Source of the DNA: Gemelliphila asaccharolytica
Lineage (GTDB): Bacteria; Bacillota; Bacilli; Staphylococcales; Gemellaceae
Length of the DNA stretch: 64,000 bases
Reading direction: 5' to 3'
Assembly: GCF_001553005.1 (NCBI RefSeq)
Contig: NZ_KQ959861.1
Location: forward strand, 99,252-163,251
In this document: positions 38,757 through 49,487 of the stretch, one piece after another
Position numbering within the stretch: the first letter of the stretch is position 1
Layout: every line of letters begins with the position of its first letter
Notes under the pieces: generated by a model
What the model saw: the letters and a program-made list of their open reading frames with translations, nothing else
What the model was told of the DNA's origin: nothing
Databases searched by the model: none
Made by a program: the position numbers and the translations under genes

Positions 38757-41102
38757 TTATTTCATATTAACAACAGTGACTCCTAAACCACCTTCATTTT
38801 CATTACCAGATCTGAAATTTAATATATACTTGTTTTTTTCTAGATATTTAGCTATATTTTTTCTTAAAATCCCAGATCCTACTCCATGAATTATAGTAAA
38901 TGAATCATACCCTGCTATAAGAACTTTATCAATATACTTTTCTACTTCAATTAATGCATCTTCAGTATTTTTTCCTATAACATTAACATCTAAAGATATA
39001 TTATCATTATTTCTTTTAAAAATAAAGTTATTTGTTTTTTTATTTTCATCTTCTTTTTCTTCATTATTTAATAAAATAACTTCTTTTCTATTCAATACTA
39101 TCTTTAAAAGACCTAATTTCACTTGAATTTTGTCATTTATAATTTTTGTAACTAATGCTTTTTGATTATATTTTATTACCAAAACACTGTCTCCTACAGA
39201 TATTTTATCACAATTATTATTAGTTATATCTTTATTACAATTATCTGATAAATCATATCTAAGTTTTTCTATTTGTTGTATATAATCATTTATTTCATGT
39301 TGCTTTAGTGTTCTAGAATTGTCTTTCATGCTATTGTAAATATTTTTTATTTCTATTTTTTTAGATTCTATTTCTTCATTAAATTTTCGTTTTAAATTAT
39401 TATTTAATACTTCCTTAGATTTTTTAAAGTCCTTTAATATGTGAATAAATGTACTTTCAATTTCATCTAAAGATTTTATTTGTTCATCTAAAAAAGCTAT
39501 TTTGTCTGAATATTTTTTTATATTTTCAGAAAGTTTTTCTACATATAAATTATTTTCATTTTTTAAATTTTTCAAATTTTTTTCAGCATCAGCTATAATA
39601 TCTTTTTCTAAACCTAACATATAAGAAATTTTAATTGCATTTGATTGCCCTGGAAGACCAATTATAAGCTTATAAGTAGGTTTAAGTGTTGTCAAATCAA
39701 AATATAAAGATGCATTTTTATAATAATTTGACTCATAGCAATAATTTTTTATTTCTGAATAATGAGTTGTACAAAAAATTGTTGCTTTCTTTTCTTTAAA
39801 CTTATTTAATATTGCTATAGATAGTGCAGCTCCTTCTATTGGGTCAGTTCCAGAACATAATTCATCTAGTAAAACTATACTATTTTCATCAGAATTTTTT
39901 ACTATATTTATAATGTTTTTTATATGTGATGAAAATGTAGATAAATTATTTTTTATAGATTGATTATCACCTATGTCTATAAAAATATCTTTATAATATC
40001 CTATTTTAGAATTAGCATCAGCTGGAATAAACATGCCTATATGAGCTAGAAAAATAGCCACCGCTAAACTTTTTAATAAAACTGTTTTTCCTCCTGTATT
40101 TGGTCCAGTTATTATTAAAGAATCTCCATTATTACTTAAAAATATATCATTTTTTACTCTATGTGATTCGTCAATTAATGGATTATATAAATTTTTTAAT
40201 TTTATAATTTGATTATTTAAAATTATTGGAGGATTAAAATTTTTAGATATACAAAAATTCATTTTTGAAAAAGAAAATTCTATTTTTGAAAAATTGAGTA
40301 ATGAATGTTCTAAAGAATTTGTTTCTTTTGATATTGTTTCCGTAACTAATTTTAAAATTCTATTTATTTCTTGCTTTTTCTCTCTTTTTAAAATAGAAAT
40401 TTTATTGTAAATATTTACTATCTCATTAGGTTCAATATAAAAAGTGTTTCCTGTAGATGATTTATCATGAATAATACCATCAAAATCATTTTTAAATTCT
40501 GATTTTACTAATATTACATAATGATCATTTCTTTTAGTTATTATATTTTCAGATAGTTTATTCTGAAATTTTTTTACTATTGTTGCAACAGTATTTTCTA
40601 AAGATTTTTCAAATTTTAATATGTTTATATTTAATGTTTTAAGTTCATGAGATGCATCATTTCTTATATATCCATCTTCATCAAGGATTTTATTTAAAAA
40701 ATTTAATAATTTAGTATGGTCTTCTACATTATCAAGATACCCTGATAATATTGGAAAATCATTTTCATCAAGCGTAGTTTTTTTAAAAAAATTTTTGAAA
40801 TTTTTATATATTTTTAAATTATTTAATATTTTATATATTTCCTTTTCAGATAAAATACTTTTAATTTTAGATTTTTTTAATATATCATAGTAATCATATA
40901 TCTTAAAATTTATTTCATTGCCATTATTTTTAATAAAATAATATGTTTCTAAATTTTCTTTGTGTATTTTTAACAATTCTTCATATGATTTAATATATTG
41001 TAAATTTTTGATTTTTTTTATAGACATTTCAGAAAAACAATATTTTTCTATATCATCCAATATCAAATCTAAATTTATTTTTTTTATAACAGACGTTTTC
41101 AC
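38757..41102 (-). CDS. mutS2: MutS2, ribosome-rescue/anti-recombination ATPase
   Basis: 781 aa. MutS-like core without the mismatch-recognition domains: Walker A ITGPNTGGKTVLLKSLA (about 325-341), Walker B SIVLLDELCSGTDPIEGAAL (about 400-419), then a long coiled coil (about 500-630), a KOW-like segment and a C-terminal Smr domain (704-781). The Smr HGxGxG motif is kept (IIHGVGSG), but the usual LDLRG at its start reads LDVNVIG (bases about 38973-38993). MutS2 splits collided ribosomes and limits recombination; which activity the altered Smr keeps is unclear. It precedes trxA. Confidence 0.94.
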   Translation of the reverse strand: MKTSVIKKINLDLILDDIEKYCFSEMSIKKIKNLQYIKSYEELLKIHKENLETYYFIKNNGNEINFKIYDYYDILKKSKIKSILSEKEIYKILNNLKIYKNFKNFFKKTTLDENDFPILSGYLDNVEDHTKLLNFLNKILDEDGYIRNDASHELKTLNINILKFEKSLENTVATIVKKFQNKLSENIITKRNDHYVILVKSEFKNDFDGIIHDKSSTGNTFYIEPNEIVNIYNKISILKREKKQEINRILKLVTETISKETNSLEHSLLNFSKIEFSFSKMNFCISKNFNPPIILNNQIIKLKNLYNPLIDESHRVKNDIFLSNNGDSLIITGPNTGGKTVLLKSLAVAIFLAHIGMFIPADANSKIGYYKDIFIDIGDNQSIKNNLSTFSSHIKNIINIVKNSDENSIVLLDELCSGTDPIEGAALSIAILNKFKEKKATIFCTTHYSEIKNYCYESNYYKNASLYFDLTTLKPTYKLIIGLPGQSNAIKISYMLGLEKDIIADAEKNLKNLKNENNLYVEKLSENIKKYSDKIAFLDEQIKSLDEIESTFIHILKDFKKSKEVLNNNLKRKFNEEIESKKIEIKNIYNSMKDNSRTLKQHEINDYIQQIEKLRYDLSDNCNKDITNNNCDKISVGDSVLVIKYNQKALVTKIINDKIQVKLGLLKIVLNRKEVILLNNEEKEDENKKTNNFIFKRNNDNISLDVNVIGKNTEDALIEVEKYIDKVLIAGYDSFTIIHGVGSGILRKNIAKYLEKNKYILNFRSGNENEGGLGVTVVNMK

Positions 41103-41144
41103 AAAATCTCCTTTTATATATTTAATTTACATTTAATATATCAA

Positions 41145-41669
41145 TTAAATAAAATATTCAAAACAATATTCTATTATATCAGATGTTTTATAGTAAATAA
41201 AATTTGAAAGCATTGATTTATTAATTTCATAATATAATATTTCATTTACTTTAAATGTCATTATTATATAAATAAAAATAAGTAATACTATATAGACTTG
41301 TAAAAATCCTAATATTCCTCCTAAAAATGAATTAGATATATTTATTAAAGGTAATTTAGATATTTTATTTAATAACCTAAATATAATTCTTATAATAAAT
41401 TTTACTGAAATGAAAAAAATAAAAAATAAAATTATTTTCATTTGATTCTCAGACAAATTAATATTTTTAGAGAAAAAATCATTATTTTTTACAATATCGT
41501 CAATGTTAATGGTGCTGGCTATTAATAAAAAAATTCTCCTAGTCAACATAAATGATATTATTGAAGATATAAAAAAATTAATAAAATTTAATAGTGATTT
41601 TATCAATCCTTTTTTATATCCTCTAATAATACCATATAAAAATAAAACAATTATTATAATATCTATCAT
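41145..41669 (-). CDS. CvpA family membrane protein
   Basis: 174 aa from the chosen start. Four predicted membrane helices (about 2-15, 22-43, 65-90, 105-130 in the chosen frame), with the CvpA pattern DIIIIVLFLYGIIRGYKKGLIKSLLNFI at the N-terminus and NSFLGGILGFLQ later. CvpA/YshB proteins commonly precede mutS2 in Firmicutes; their exact role is unclear. The frame is open to 41702, but ATG 41669 has AAGGAG at the right distance and gives the family N-terminus. Confidence 0.9.
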   Translation of the reverse strand: MIDIIIIVLFLYGIIRGYKKGLIKSLLNFINFFISSIISFMLTRRIFLLIASTINIDDIVKNNDFFSKNINLSENQMKIILFFIFFISVKFIIRIIFRLLNKISKLPLINISNSFLGGILGFLQVYIVLLIFIYIIMTFKVNEILYYEINKSMLSNFIYYKTSDIIEYCFEYFI

Positions 41670-41686
41670 TATATTCTCCTTAAAGT

Positions 41687-41718
41687 AAAAAATGTTAATC
41701 AATAGACTAACATTTTTT
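41687..41718 (-). terminator. Intrinsic terminator after fakA
   Basis: 11-bp stem AAAAAATGTTA (41687-41697) / TAACATTTTTT (41708-41718) with a 10-base loop. It begins in the fakA stop codon and ends with a T run on the minus strand. Confidence 0.85.
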
Positions 41719-43351
41719 ATTCAACACTTATAATATATGGATATACTGGTTGTTGTGATTGTACTTGTTCAATCTCTACATCTGGATAATATTTAGAAAT
41801 TAAATCTTTTAAAAATAATGTATTTTCCTCAATACTATCTTTTCCCAAATAAATTGTTATTATCTCAGAATCTTCGTCTACAGAATTATTTATAATATAT
41901 TGCAATGTTTCCTTTATATTATTTTTAGAGCAAACTATCTTATCGTCTATAATTCCTATATAATCTGATTTTTTTATTTCTATTCCATCTAATTTAGTAT
42001 CTCTAACTGCATATGTAATTTCTAACGTCTTAACCGTTTTTATTGCATTTTTCATATTTTCATAATTTTCATTAGGATCTTTTTCTTCATCAAAAATTAA
42101 TAATGCCGATATTCCTTGTGGAGCTGACTTACTTTCAATTACGAAAACATTTTCACTAACAAGTTTGGCAGCTTGTTTTGCTGCTAATTTTACATTTTTA
42201 TTATTTGGCAAAATATAAATATTTTCTGCATAAACAGATTTTATTGCATTTAAAATATCTTCTGTTGAAGGATTCATAGTTTGACCTCCTTCTACTACAT
42301 AAGATACTCCATATTGTTTAAAAAGAGAAGATAATCCTGAACCCATAGATACTGTAATTATTGCATATTTTTTCTTTTCTTTGTTATTTCGGTTTTTTAA
42401 AACCTCTCTATGCTGTTCTCTCATATTTTCTGCTTTTATTTTTATCAATTCTCCATAACTTTGTCCATAATTAAATACATTCCCTGGATATTCAGAATGA
42501 ATGTGTATTTTTACATATTCATTATCTGAAATGACTAAAAGAGAATCTCCAAATTTATTTAAATCTTCTTTAAATATTTTTTCATTATATGTTTTTTTAT
42601 TTTTATCTAATCTTACAGTAAATTCAGTACAGTATCCATATTTAATATCCTCTGGAGAAATAAAATCCATTTTAGAATGTTCATTATCAAAATTCATATT
42701 AACTATATTAGTTTGAACATCAGAAATATTAGAAATTTCCTCTCCTTTTAATGAAGCTAAAAATCCTTGATATACACACACCAATCCTTGTCCACCAGAA
42801 TCTACTACTCCTACTTCTTTTAAAATAGGTAACTTATTAGGCGTATCTTTTAAAGTGATTTCTGCAACTTTTAATATTTCTTCCATCACTTTTATTATTG
42901 AAGATGTACTATTAGATATTTTCACACCAGCTTCTGCAGATTCTCTTGCTACTGTTAAAATAGTACCTTCGACAGGTTTTATTACCGCTTCATATGCAAT
43001 ATCGACTCCATTTTTAAATGAATTAGCAAAATCTTTTGCATCTATTTCATTTTTATCTTCAATATATTGTGATAATCCTCTAAATAATTGGGACAAAATA
43101 ACTCCAGAGTTACCTCTTGCTCCCATTAATAAACCTTTAGAGAAACTTTTTCCTACTTTTCCTATGCTTTCTTCTATATTTTTTTTAACTTCATTCGCTC
43201 CAGATGTCATTGATAAATTCATATTTGTTCCTGTATCTCCATCTGGTACTGGAAAAACATTTAGTGCATTAATTTTTTCTGCATTTCTTGATAAGTTTTT
43301 AGCTCCAATATCAATCATTTGTGCAAAAATTACTCCATTAATCTTTTCCAA
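41717..43351 (-). CDS. fakA: Fatty acid kinase subunit FakA (DAK2-domain)
   Basis: 544 aa. The N-terminal DhaL/DAK2 kinase domain (about 1-200) has NVFPVPDGDTGTNMNLSM (the Asp metal/ATP cluster) and GARGNSGVILSQ. The middle and C-terminal parts carry the FakA/YloV domain (SMGSGLSSLFKQYGVSYVVEGGQTMNPSTEDIL). FakA phosphorylates fatty acids held by FakB for incorporation into phospholipid. It lies 13 bases after asp23 (yloU), as yloU-yloV in Bacillus. No fakB is adjacent. Confidence 0.94.
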   Translation of the reverse strand: MEKINGVIFAQMIDIGAKNLSRNAEKINALNVFPVPDGDTGTNMNLSMTSGANEVKKNIEESIGKVGKSFSKGLLMGARGNSGVILSQLFRGLSQYIEDKNEIDAKDFANSFKNGVDIAYEAVIKPVEGTILTVARESAEAGVKISNSTSSIIKVMEEILKVAEITLKDTPNKLPILKEVGVVDSGGQGLVCVYQGFLASLKGEEISNISDVQTNIVNMNFDNEHSKMDFISPEDIKYGYCTEFTVRLDKNKKTYNEKIFKEDLNKFGDSLLVISDNEYVKIHIHSEYPGNVFNYGQSYGELIKIKAENMREQHREVLKNRNNKEKKKYAIITVSMGSGLSSLFKQYGVSYVVEGGQTMNPSTEDILNAIKSVYAENIYILPNNKNVKLAAKQAAKLVSENVFVIESKSAPQGISALLIFDEEKDPNENYENMKNAIKTVKTLEITYAVRDTKLDGIEIKKSDYIGIIDDKIVCSKNNIKETLQYIINNSVDEDSEIITIYLGKDSIEENTLFLKDLISKYYPDVEIEQVQSQQPVYPYIISVE

Positions 43352-43364
43352 TTTTTTTAGCCTC

Positions 43365-43727
43365 CTATTTATCTACAACCTTTATTCCTTGTATATGAAT
43401 ATTTATCGAATTAATTTTAATTCCTAATGTTTTTTCTATTTGATATTTCACTGTTGACTGTACATTATTTGCAATTACTGATATTTTTGTTCCATATATT
43501 ACAATTATATACATATCTATGTTTATAATATTTTCATCTCTGTTAACTACTATTCCCTTAGAATAATTTTCTTTTCCTAAAATTTCATTAATACCATCTT
43601 TTACTTGATTTTTACTTGCCATACCAACAATTCCATAGCAGCTAACAGCAGCACCACCAGCTACAGAAGCGACTACGTTGTCATTTATAAAAATAGTACC
43701 TAAATTATTTTTTATTTCGATAGCCAT
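43365..43727 (-). CDS. yloU: Asp23/YloU family envelope stress protein
   Basis: 120 aa. Family pattern: GTIFINDNVVASVAGGAAVSCYGIVGMASKN, then INIDMYIIVIYGTKISVIANNVQSTVKYQIEKTLG. Asp23/YloU proteins are associated with envelope integrity and precede fakA in many Bacilli. ATG follows AGGAGG. Confidence 0.93.
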   Translation of the reverse strand: MAIEIKNNLGTIFINDNVVASVAGGAAVSCYGIVGMASKNQVKDGINEILGKENYSKGIVVNRDENIINIDMYIIVIYGTKISVIANNVQSTVKYQIEKTLGIKINSINIHIQGIKVVDK

Positions 43728-43763
43728 AAATTATCCTCCTAAATTGGTTTCTTCCCTACAAGT

Positions 43764-43790
43764 AAACATTGGTTAAATTATACAATGTTT
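43764..43790 (-). promoter_or_regulatory. Inverted repeat over the -10 of the yloU-fakA promoter
   Basis: AAACATTG (43764-43771) and its exact complement CAATGTTT (43783-43790), 11 bases apart, flank the -10. This placement suits a repressor site. It does not match FapR, FabT or Rex patterns as I know them. Confidence 0.4.
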
Positions 43791-43805
43791 ATATAGAAAT
43801 TACAA
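43777..43805 (-). promoter_or_regulatory. Promoter of yloU-fakA
   Basis: Minus-strand -35 TTGTAA (43800-43805), 17-base spacer, -10 TATAAT (43777-43782, consensus), about 50 bases upstream of yloU. Confidence 0.65.
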
Positions 43806-43830
43806 GTATAGAAAATATCTTATATTATAA

Positions 43831-46656
43831 TTATAATAATTTTTTAAGATATTTCCCTGTATAACTTTTTTCACAACTAATAATTTCCTCTGGTTCCCCT
43901 TTTGTAATTATATTTCCTCCTAATTCTCCTCCTTCAGGTCCTAAATCTATAACGTAATCTGCAGATTTAATAACATCTAAATTATGCTCTATTATAACAA
44001 TAGTATTACCCAAATCGGCTAATAAGTTAAGTATAGATAACAATTTTTTTATATCATCCATATGCAAACCTGTAGTAGGTTCATCAAGTATATATAGTGT
44101 TTTTCCTTCCGATTTTTTATGTAATTCACTTGCTAATTTTACTCTTTGTGCTTCTCCACCCGATAGAGTAGTAGAACTTTGTCCCAATTTTATGTATTCA
44201 AGACCTACATCAATCATTGTTTTTAATTTCTTCGAAATTTTTGGAATATTTATAAAAAAGTTATAAGCATCTTTTACTGTCATATCTAATATTTCTGATA
44301 TATTTTTATCTTTATATTTTATTTCTAATGTTTCGTTATTATATCTTTTCCCATTACATTTATCACATAATACATAAACATCTGGTAGAAAATGCATCTC
44401 TATCTTAATAATACCATCACCACAACAGGATTCGCATCTCCCACCTTTTATATTAAAACTAAATCTACCTTTTTTATACCCTCTCAATTTTGCTTCATTT
44501 GTAATTGAATATAACTCTCTTATATCATCAAAAACACTTATATATGTTGCTGGATTACTTCTAGGAGTTCTACCAATAGGCTTTTGGTCTATCTGTATAA
44601 CTCTATCAATGTTTTCTATTACTCCCTCTATACTTTTTAAAGAATTAGTATCAATTTTTTTATTATTTATTTTATTCATTGACTGCTTAAACAAAATTTC
44701 ATTAATTAAAGTAGACTTGCCACTACCTGAAACTCCTGTAATAGCAATAAACTTACCTAAAGGTATTTTTAATGAAATATTTTTCAAATTATTTTTTTTT
44801 GCTCCTATTATTTCTATAAATTTACCATTTCCTTTTCTTCTATTTTTTGGAACAAGTATTTTTTTTCTTCCTGATAAATAATCTCCAGTTAATGATTTTT
44901 TATTTTTTATTATCTCTTCAGGTGTACCTTCAGCTATTACTTTTCCTCCGTTTACTCCCGCTTTAGGGCCTATATCAATAATATAATCACTAGATAAAAT
45001 TGTTTCTTCGTCATGTTCTACAACTATAATAGAATTTCCTAAATCTCTCATTGATTTTATAGTATTTATTAATTTATTATTATCTCTTTGATGTAATCCT
45101 ATAGATGGCTCATCTAAAACATAAGTTATTCCTGTCAGTTTAGAACCTATTTGAGTTGCCAATCTTATTCTTTGTGCTTCTCCTCCAGATAAAGTTCCAC
45201 TTTCTCTATCTAGAGTTAAATATCCTAAACCTACATCATTTAAAAATTTAATTCTAGACGATATCTCTAATAAAATCAATTTAGAAATATTATATTCTTT
45301 TTCTGATAATTTTAGATTATTTATAAAACTATAACTGTTATTTATAGTCATAGAACAAAAATCCATAATATTTTTTCCGCCAATATAAACTGAAAGAATT
45401 TCTTTTTTTAATCTTTTACCATCACAATGTCTACATTTATCTTCTTTTATATATTTTTTCATTGCTTCTCTTATAGATTTTGTCATGCCTTGTTTATATC
45501 TTTTTAATACTATTTTCTCTAATCCTGAAAAATATTTATCCTTATTTATTATTTTTCCTTCATTGTTCTCATATATATGTTTAATTGTTGTTTCATTATT
45601 TCCATATATTAAAATCTGTTTTTTAGAATCTGGTAAATTTTTAAAAGGTATATTTCTATCTATATTAAATTTTTCGCATACTGATTTAATTAAATTCGGA
45701 TAGAATGGGGATGTAGAATTTTCAAAAATACTTATTGCTCCTTCATTAATTGATAAATTTTGATTTATTATTTTATCTATATCAATCATCTCATTTATTC
45801 CCAATCCATTACACATTGAACAAGCTCCTTGAGGACTATTAAATGAAAATATGCTAGGTTCTAAATTAACTAATGAAAAGCCACAATATATGCAAGAATT
45901 TTTTGTAGAATAAGTAAATTCCTTATTACTAGTAACATCTTGAATTTCTACAGTAGCATTATTTGATAAATTTAAAGCACTTTCTACAGAGTCTGCTATT
46001 CTTTCTTTAATATTTTTTTTTATTATTAATCTATCAACAATAACACTAATGCTATGAAATTTATTTTTTTCTAATTCATGTATATCTTCTACATCATATA
46101 TTACATTATCTATTTTAAATCTTACATAGCCTGTTTTTTTCAGTTTCTCTAATATAATCTTATGCGAACCTTTTTTATTTTTCACTATTGGGGCTATTAT
46201 CATTATTTTATTCTTTTCTGGATAATTATATATTCTATCTACTATTTCAGAAATGGAAGTCGATTGAATTAATTCATTATGTATAGGACAATATATTTTC
46301 CCTATACGAGCATATAAGAGTCTTAAATAATCATATATTTCTGTTATTGTTGCAATTATTGAACGTGGATTTTGTGATGTAGTTTTTTGGCTAATTGCAA
46401 TAGAAGGAGAAAGTCCTTCTATATAGTCTACATTAGGTTTTTTTATATTACCAAGAAATTGTCTTGCATAAGTATTTATACTTTCTATATATCTTCTTTG
46501 GCCTTCTGAATATATAGTATCAAAAGCTAATGAAGTTTTTCCACTCCCACTAACTCCTGTAATAACAACAAATTTGTTTTTGGGAATTTCTAAATTTATA
46601 TTCTTTAAATTATTTTCATTTGCTCCTTTTATGATAATTTTATCATTTTTATTCAT
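43831..46656 (-). CDS. uvrA: UvrABC excinuclease subunit A
   Basis: 941 aa, normal UvrA length. It is the damage-recognition ABC ATPase dimer of nucleotide excision repair. First Walker A VVITGVSGSGKTSLAFDT (about 32-48); zinc modules CIYCGF...CSMCNG (about 255-285) and CESCCGDGIIKIEMHFLPDVYVLCDKCNGKR (about 738-768, four Cys); signatures LSGGEAQRIRLA and LSGGEAQRVKLA; second Walker A AITGVSGSGKSTLIN (about 640). uvrB is not adjacent and uvrC lies 40 kb away in this window. Confidence 0.97.
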   Translation of the reverse strand: MNKNDKIIIKGANENNLKNINLEIPKNKFVVITGVSGSGKTSLAFDTIYSEGQRRYIESINTYARQFLGNIKKPNVDYIEGLSPSIAISQKTTSQNPRSIIATITEIYDYLRLLYARIGKIYCPIHNELIQSTSISEIVDRIYNYPEKNKIMIIAPIVKNKKGSHKIILEKLKKTGYVRFKIDNVIYDVEDIHELEKNKFHSISVIVDRLIIKKNIKERIADSVESALNLSNNATVEIQDVTSNKEFTYSTKNSCIYCGFSLVNLEPSIFSFNSPQGACSMCNGLGINEMIDIDKIINQNLSINEGAISIFENSTSPFYPNLIKSVCEKFNIDRNIPFKNLPDSKKQILIYGNNETTIKHIYENNEGKIINKDKYFSGLEKIVLKRYKQGMTKSIREAMKKYIKEDKCRHCDGKRLKKEILSVYIGGKNIMDFCSMTINNSYSFINNLKLSEKEYNISKLILLEISSRIKFLNDVGLGYLTLDRESGTLSGGEAQRIRLATQIGSKLTGITYVLDEPSIGLHQRDNNKLINTIKSMRDLGNSIIVVEHDEETILSSDYIIDIGPKAGVNGGKVIAEGTPEEIIKNKKSLTGDYLSGRKKILVPKNRRKGNGKFIEIIGAKKNNLKNISLKIPLGKFIAITGVSGSGKSTLINEILFKQSMNKINNKKIDTNSLKSIEGVIENIDRVIQIDQKPIGRTPRSNPATYISVFDDIRELYSITNEAKLRGYKKGRFSFNIKGGRCESCCGDGIIKIEMHFLPDVYVLCDKCNGKRYNNETLEIKYKDKNISEILDMTVKDAYNFFINIPKISKKLKTMIDVGLEYIKLGQSSTTLSGGEAQRVKLASELHKKSEGKTLYILDEPTTGLHMDDIKKLLSILNLLADLGNTIVIIEHNLDVIKSADYVIDLGPEGGELGGNIITKGEPEEIISCEKSYTGKYLKKLL

Positions 46657-46680
46657 ATTATTTTCCTATCTGCAATTACT

Positions 46681-48306
<1,626 letters not shown>

Positions 48307-48318
48307 TTATTTTATACT

Positions 48319-48585
48319 TCATTTAATTATTGCAAATATTTCTTCTTCATTAACAATATAGAATGTTTCATTATTATAAGTAATTTTTTTAAAATTATTT
48401 CCAAAAATTACTTTATTATTGTCTTTTAAAAATTCTTTATTCAATTCACATTTTTCACCAATATTTATTATTTTTCCTATGTTTAGATCTTTATTGTAAC
48501 TTGCATCCAAAATAATACCACTTGTTGTTAAATTATTTTCTTCTGCTTTTTTTAATATAACATTTTTAAATGTTGCTTTTATCAT
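48319..48585 (-). CDS. groES: Co-chaperonin GroES
   Basis: 88 aa, slightly short of the usual 94. The mobile loop and its GroEL-binding tripeptide lie in LTTSGIILDAS (about 19-29; III-type hydrophobic triad IIL). The domain ends with YIVNEEEIFAIIK. It lies upstream of groEL. No CIRCE element or CtsR box is present in the 68 bases upstream. ATG follows AAGGAGG. Confidence 0.92.
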   Translation of the reverse strand: MIKATFKNVILKKAEENNLTTSGIILDASYNKDLNIGKIINIGEKCELNKEFLKDNNKVIFGNNFKKITYNNETFYIVNEEEIFAIIK

Positions 48586-48616
48586 ATACTTTCCTCCTTG
48601 TCATAATAATATTTTT

Positions 48617-48641
48617 ATTGTTAATTATTTTAACAATTATA
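48617..48641 (-). promoter_or_regulatory. Candidate -10 and inverted repeat upstream of groES
   Basis: Minus-strand TATAAT (48636-48641) overlaps ATTGTTAA (48630-48637 complement), paired with TTAACAAT (48617-48624 complement) across 5 bases. The -35 is weak. This may be the groESL start with an unknown operator, but an 8-bp repeat in such AT-rich DNA can arise by chance. Confidence 0.35.
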
Positions 48642-48653
48642 AGATAAATTTAA

Positions 48654-48857
48654 TTATTCAGAAATAATAGGATTTAATTGAGATATTATTCTTGCTTTCC
48701 CTGATATTTTTAATGACAATATATCATTACTTAAATTTATTAATAAAACTTCTCCTTGATTTATAATTTCAAGATTTTCTTCATTTTTTAATAATTTTGT
48801 TATTACTTTAACGTTATTTTCTTCCCCTCTTATTAAAATATATGTTGCATCTTTCAT
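48654..48857 (-). CDS. MtrB/TRAP-like RNA-binding attenuation protein, divergent
   Basis: 67 aa. It follows folE by 9 bases, the place of mtrB in the B. subtilis hbs-folE(mtrA)-mtrB block, which is otherwise conserved here. The core pattern matches TRAP: YILIRGEENNVKVI, then GEVLLINLSNDILSLKISGKARI, compared with TRAP FVVIKAVEDGVNVI and GEVIIAQFTEHTSAIKVRG. Differences: the loop between the two is about three residues shorter, in the region that closes over tryptophan in TRAP. Two of the three key RNA-contact positions change: Lys37 aligns with Ile, and Arg58 of KVRG with Ser (KISG). Lys56 is kept. Homology is likely; Trp and RNA binding are doubtful. ATG follows AGAGG. Confidence 0.7.
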   Translation of the reverse strand: MKDATYILIRGEENNVKVITKLLKNEENLEIINQGEVLLINLSNDILSLKISGKARIISQLNPIISE

Positions 48858-48866
48858 AAAAACCTC

Positions 48867-49427
48867 TTATCCTTTTATTTTTAAATCTATATTTCTTACT
48901 AAATCAGAATTAGTTTCAAAAATCCCTGTTTTTTTAGTTGTTATAGTTTTTGATCCTGTTTTTTTTATTCCTCTCATAGCTATACACATATGTTCTGCTT
49001 CTATAATCACATATGTTCCTTTTGGATTTAATTTTTCATCAATAGCTTTTGAAATCATATTAGTCATATTTTCTTGTATTTGTAATCTTTTACTTGCATT
49101 CTCTACTACTCTTACTATTTTACTTAGCCCAGTTATCTTATTTTTATTAGGGATATATGCAACATGGCACAATCCATAAAATGGTAACATATGATGCTCA
49201 CACAATGAATAAAATTCTATATCTTTTATCAAAATTGGTTCATCAGTTTCAGACTCAAAAAAAGTATCTATTTCTTCTTTTGGATCTTCTCCTGTTTTAC
49301 ATAAGAGTTCACTGTACATATTCGCACAGCGTTCAGGAGTTTTTAATAATCCTTTTCTTGTGACATCTTCACCTATATTTATAAGTAGTTTTTGTATTAA
49401 ATTTTTGAAATCTTCTTTGTTGTTCAA
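48867..49427 (-). CDS. folE: GTP cyclohydrolase I
   Basis: 186 aa. It opens the folate (tetrahydrobiopterin-type) pathway by converting GTP to dihydroneopterin triphosphate. Zinc ligands: Cys and His in SLCEHHMLPF (about 78-88) and Cys in AEHMCIAMRG. ITGLSKIVRVVENASKRLQIQE is the family signature. It follows hup and precedes the TRAP-like gene, as mtrA does in Bacillus. ATG follows AAGGAG. Confidence 0.97.
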   Translation of the reverse strand: MNNKEDFKNLIQKLLINIGEDVTRKGLLKTPERCANMYSELLCKTGEDPKEEIDTFFESETDEPILIKDIEFYSLCEHHMLPFYGLCHVAYIPNKNKITGLSKIVRVVENASKRLQIQENMTNMISKAIDEKLNPKGTYVIIEAEHMCIAMRGIKKTGSKTITTKKTGIFETNSDLVRNIDLKIKG

Positions 49428-49449
49428 ATTCTTCTCCTTTTAAAATAAT

Positions 49450-49482
49450 AAAAAAGTTATCAAATTAATTGATAACTTTTTT
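49450..49482 (-). terminator. Intrinsic terminator after hup
   Basis: Perfect 14-bp stem AAAAAAGTTATCAA / TTGATAACTTTTTT (about 49450-49463 and 49469-49482) with a 5-base loop, directly after the hup stop. It would limit hup read-through into folE. Confidence 0.9.
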
Positions 49483-49487
49483 AAATA

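Noticed and set aside
43811-43855. Possible uvrA terminator hairpin (AATATCTTA / TAAGATATT)
   Set aside because: Arms are AT-only, part of it lies within the uvrA coding end, and the T tail is weak.
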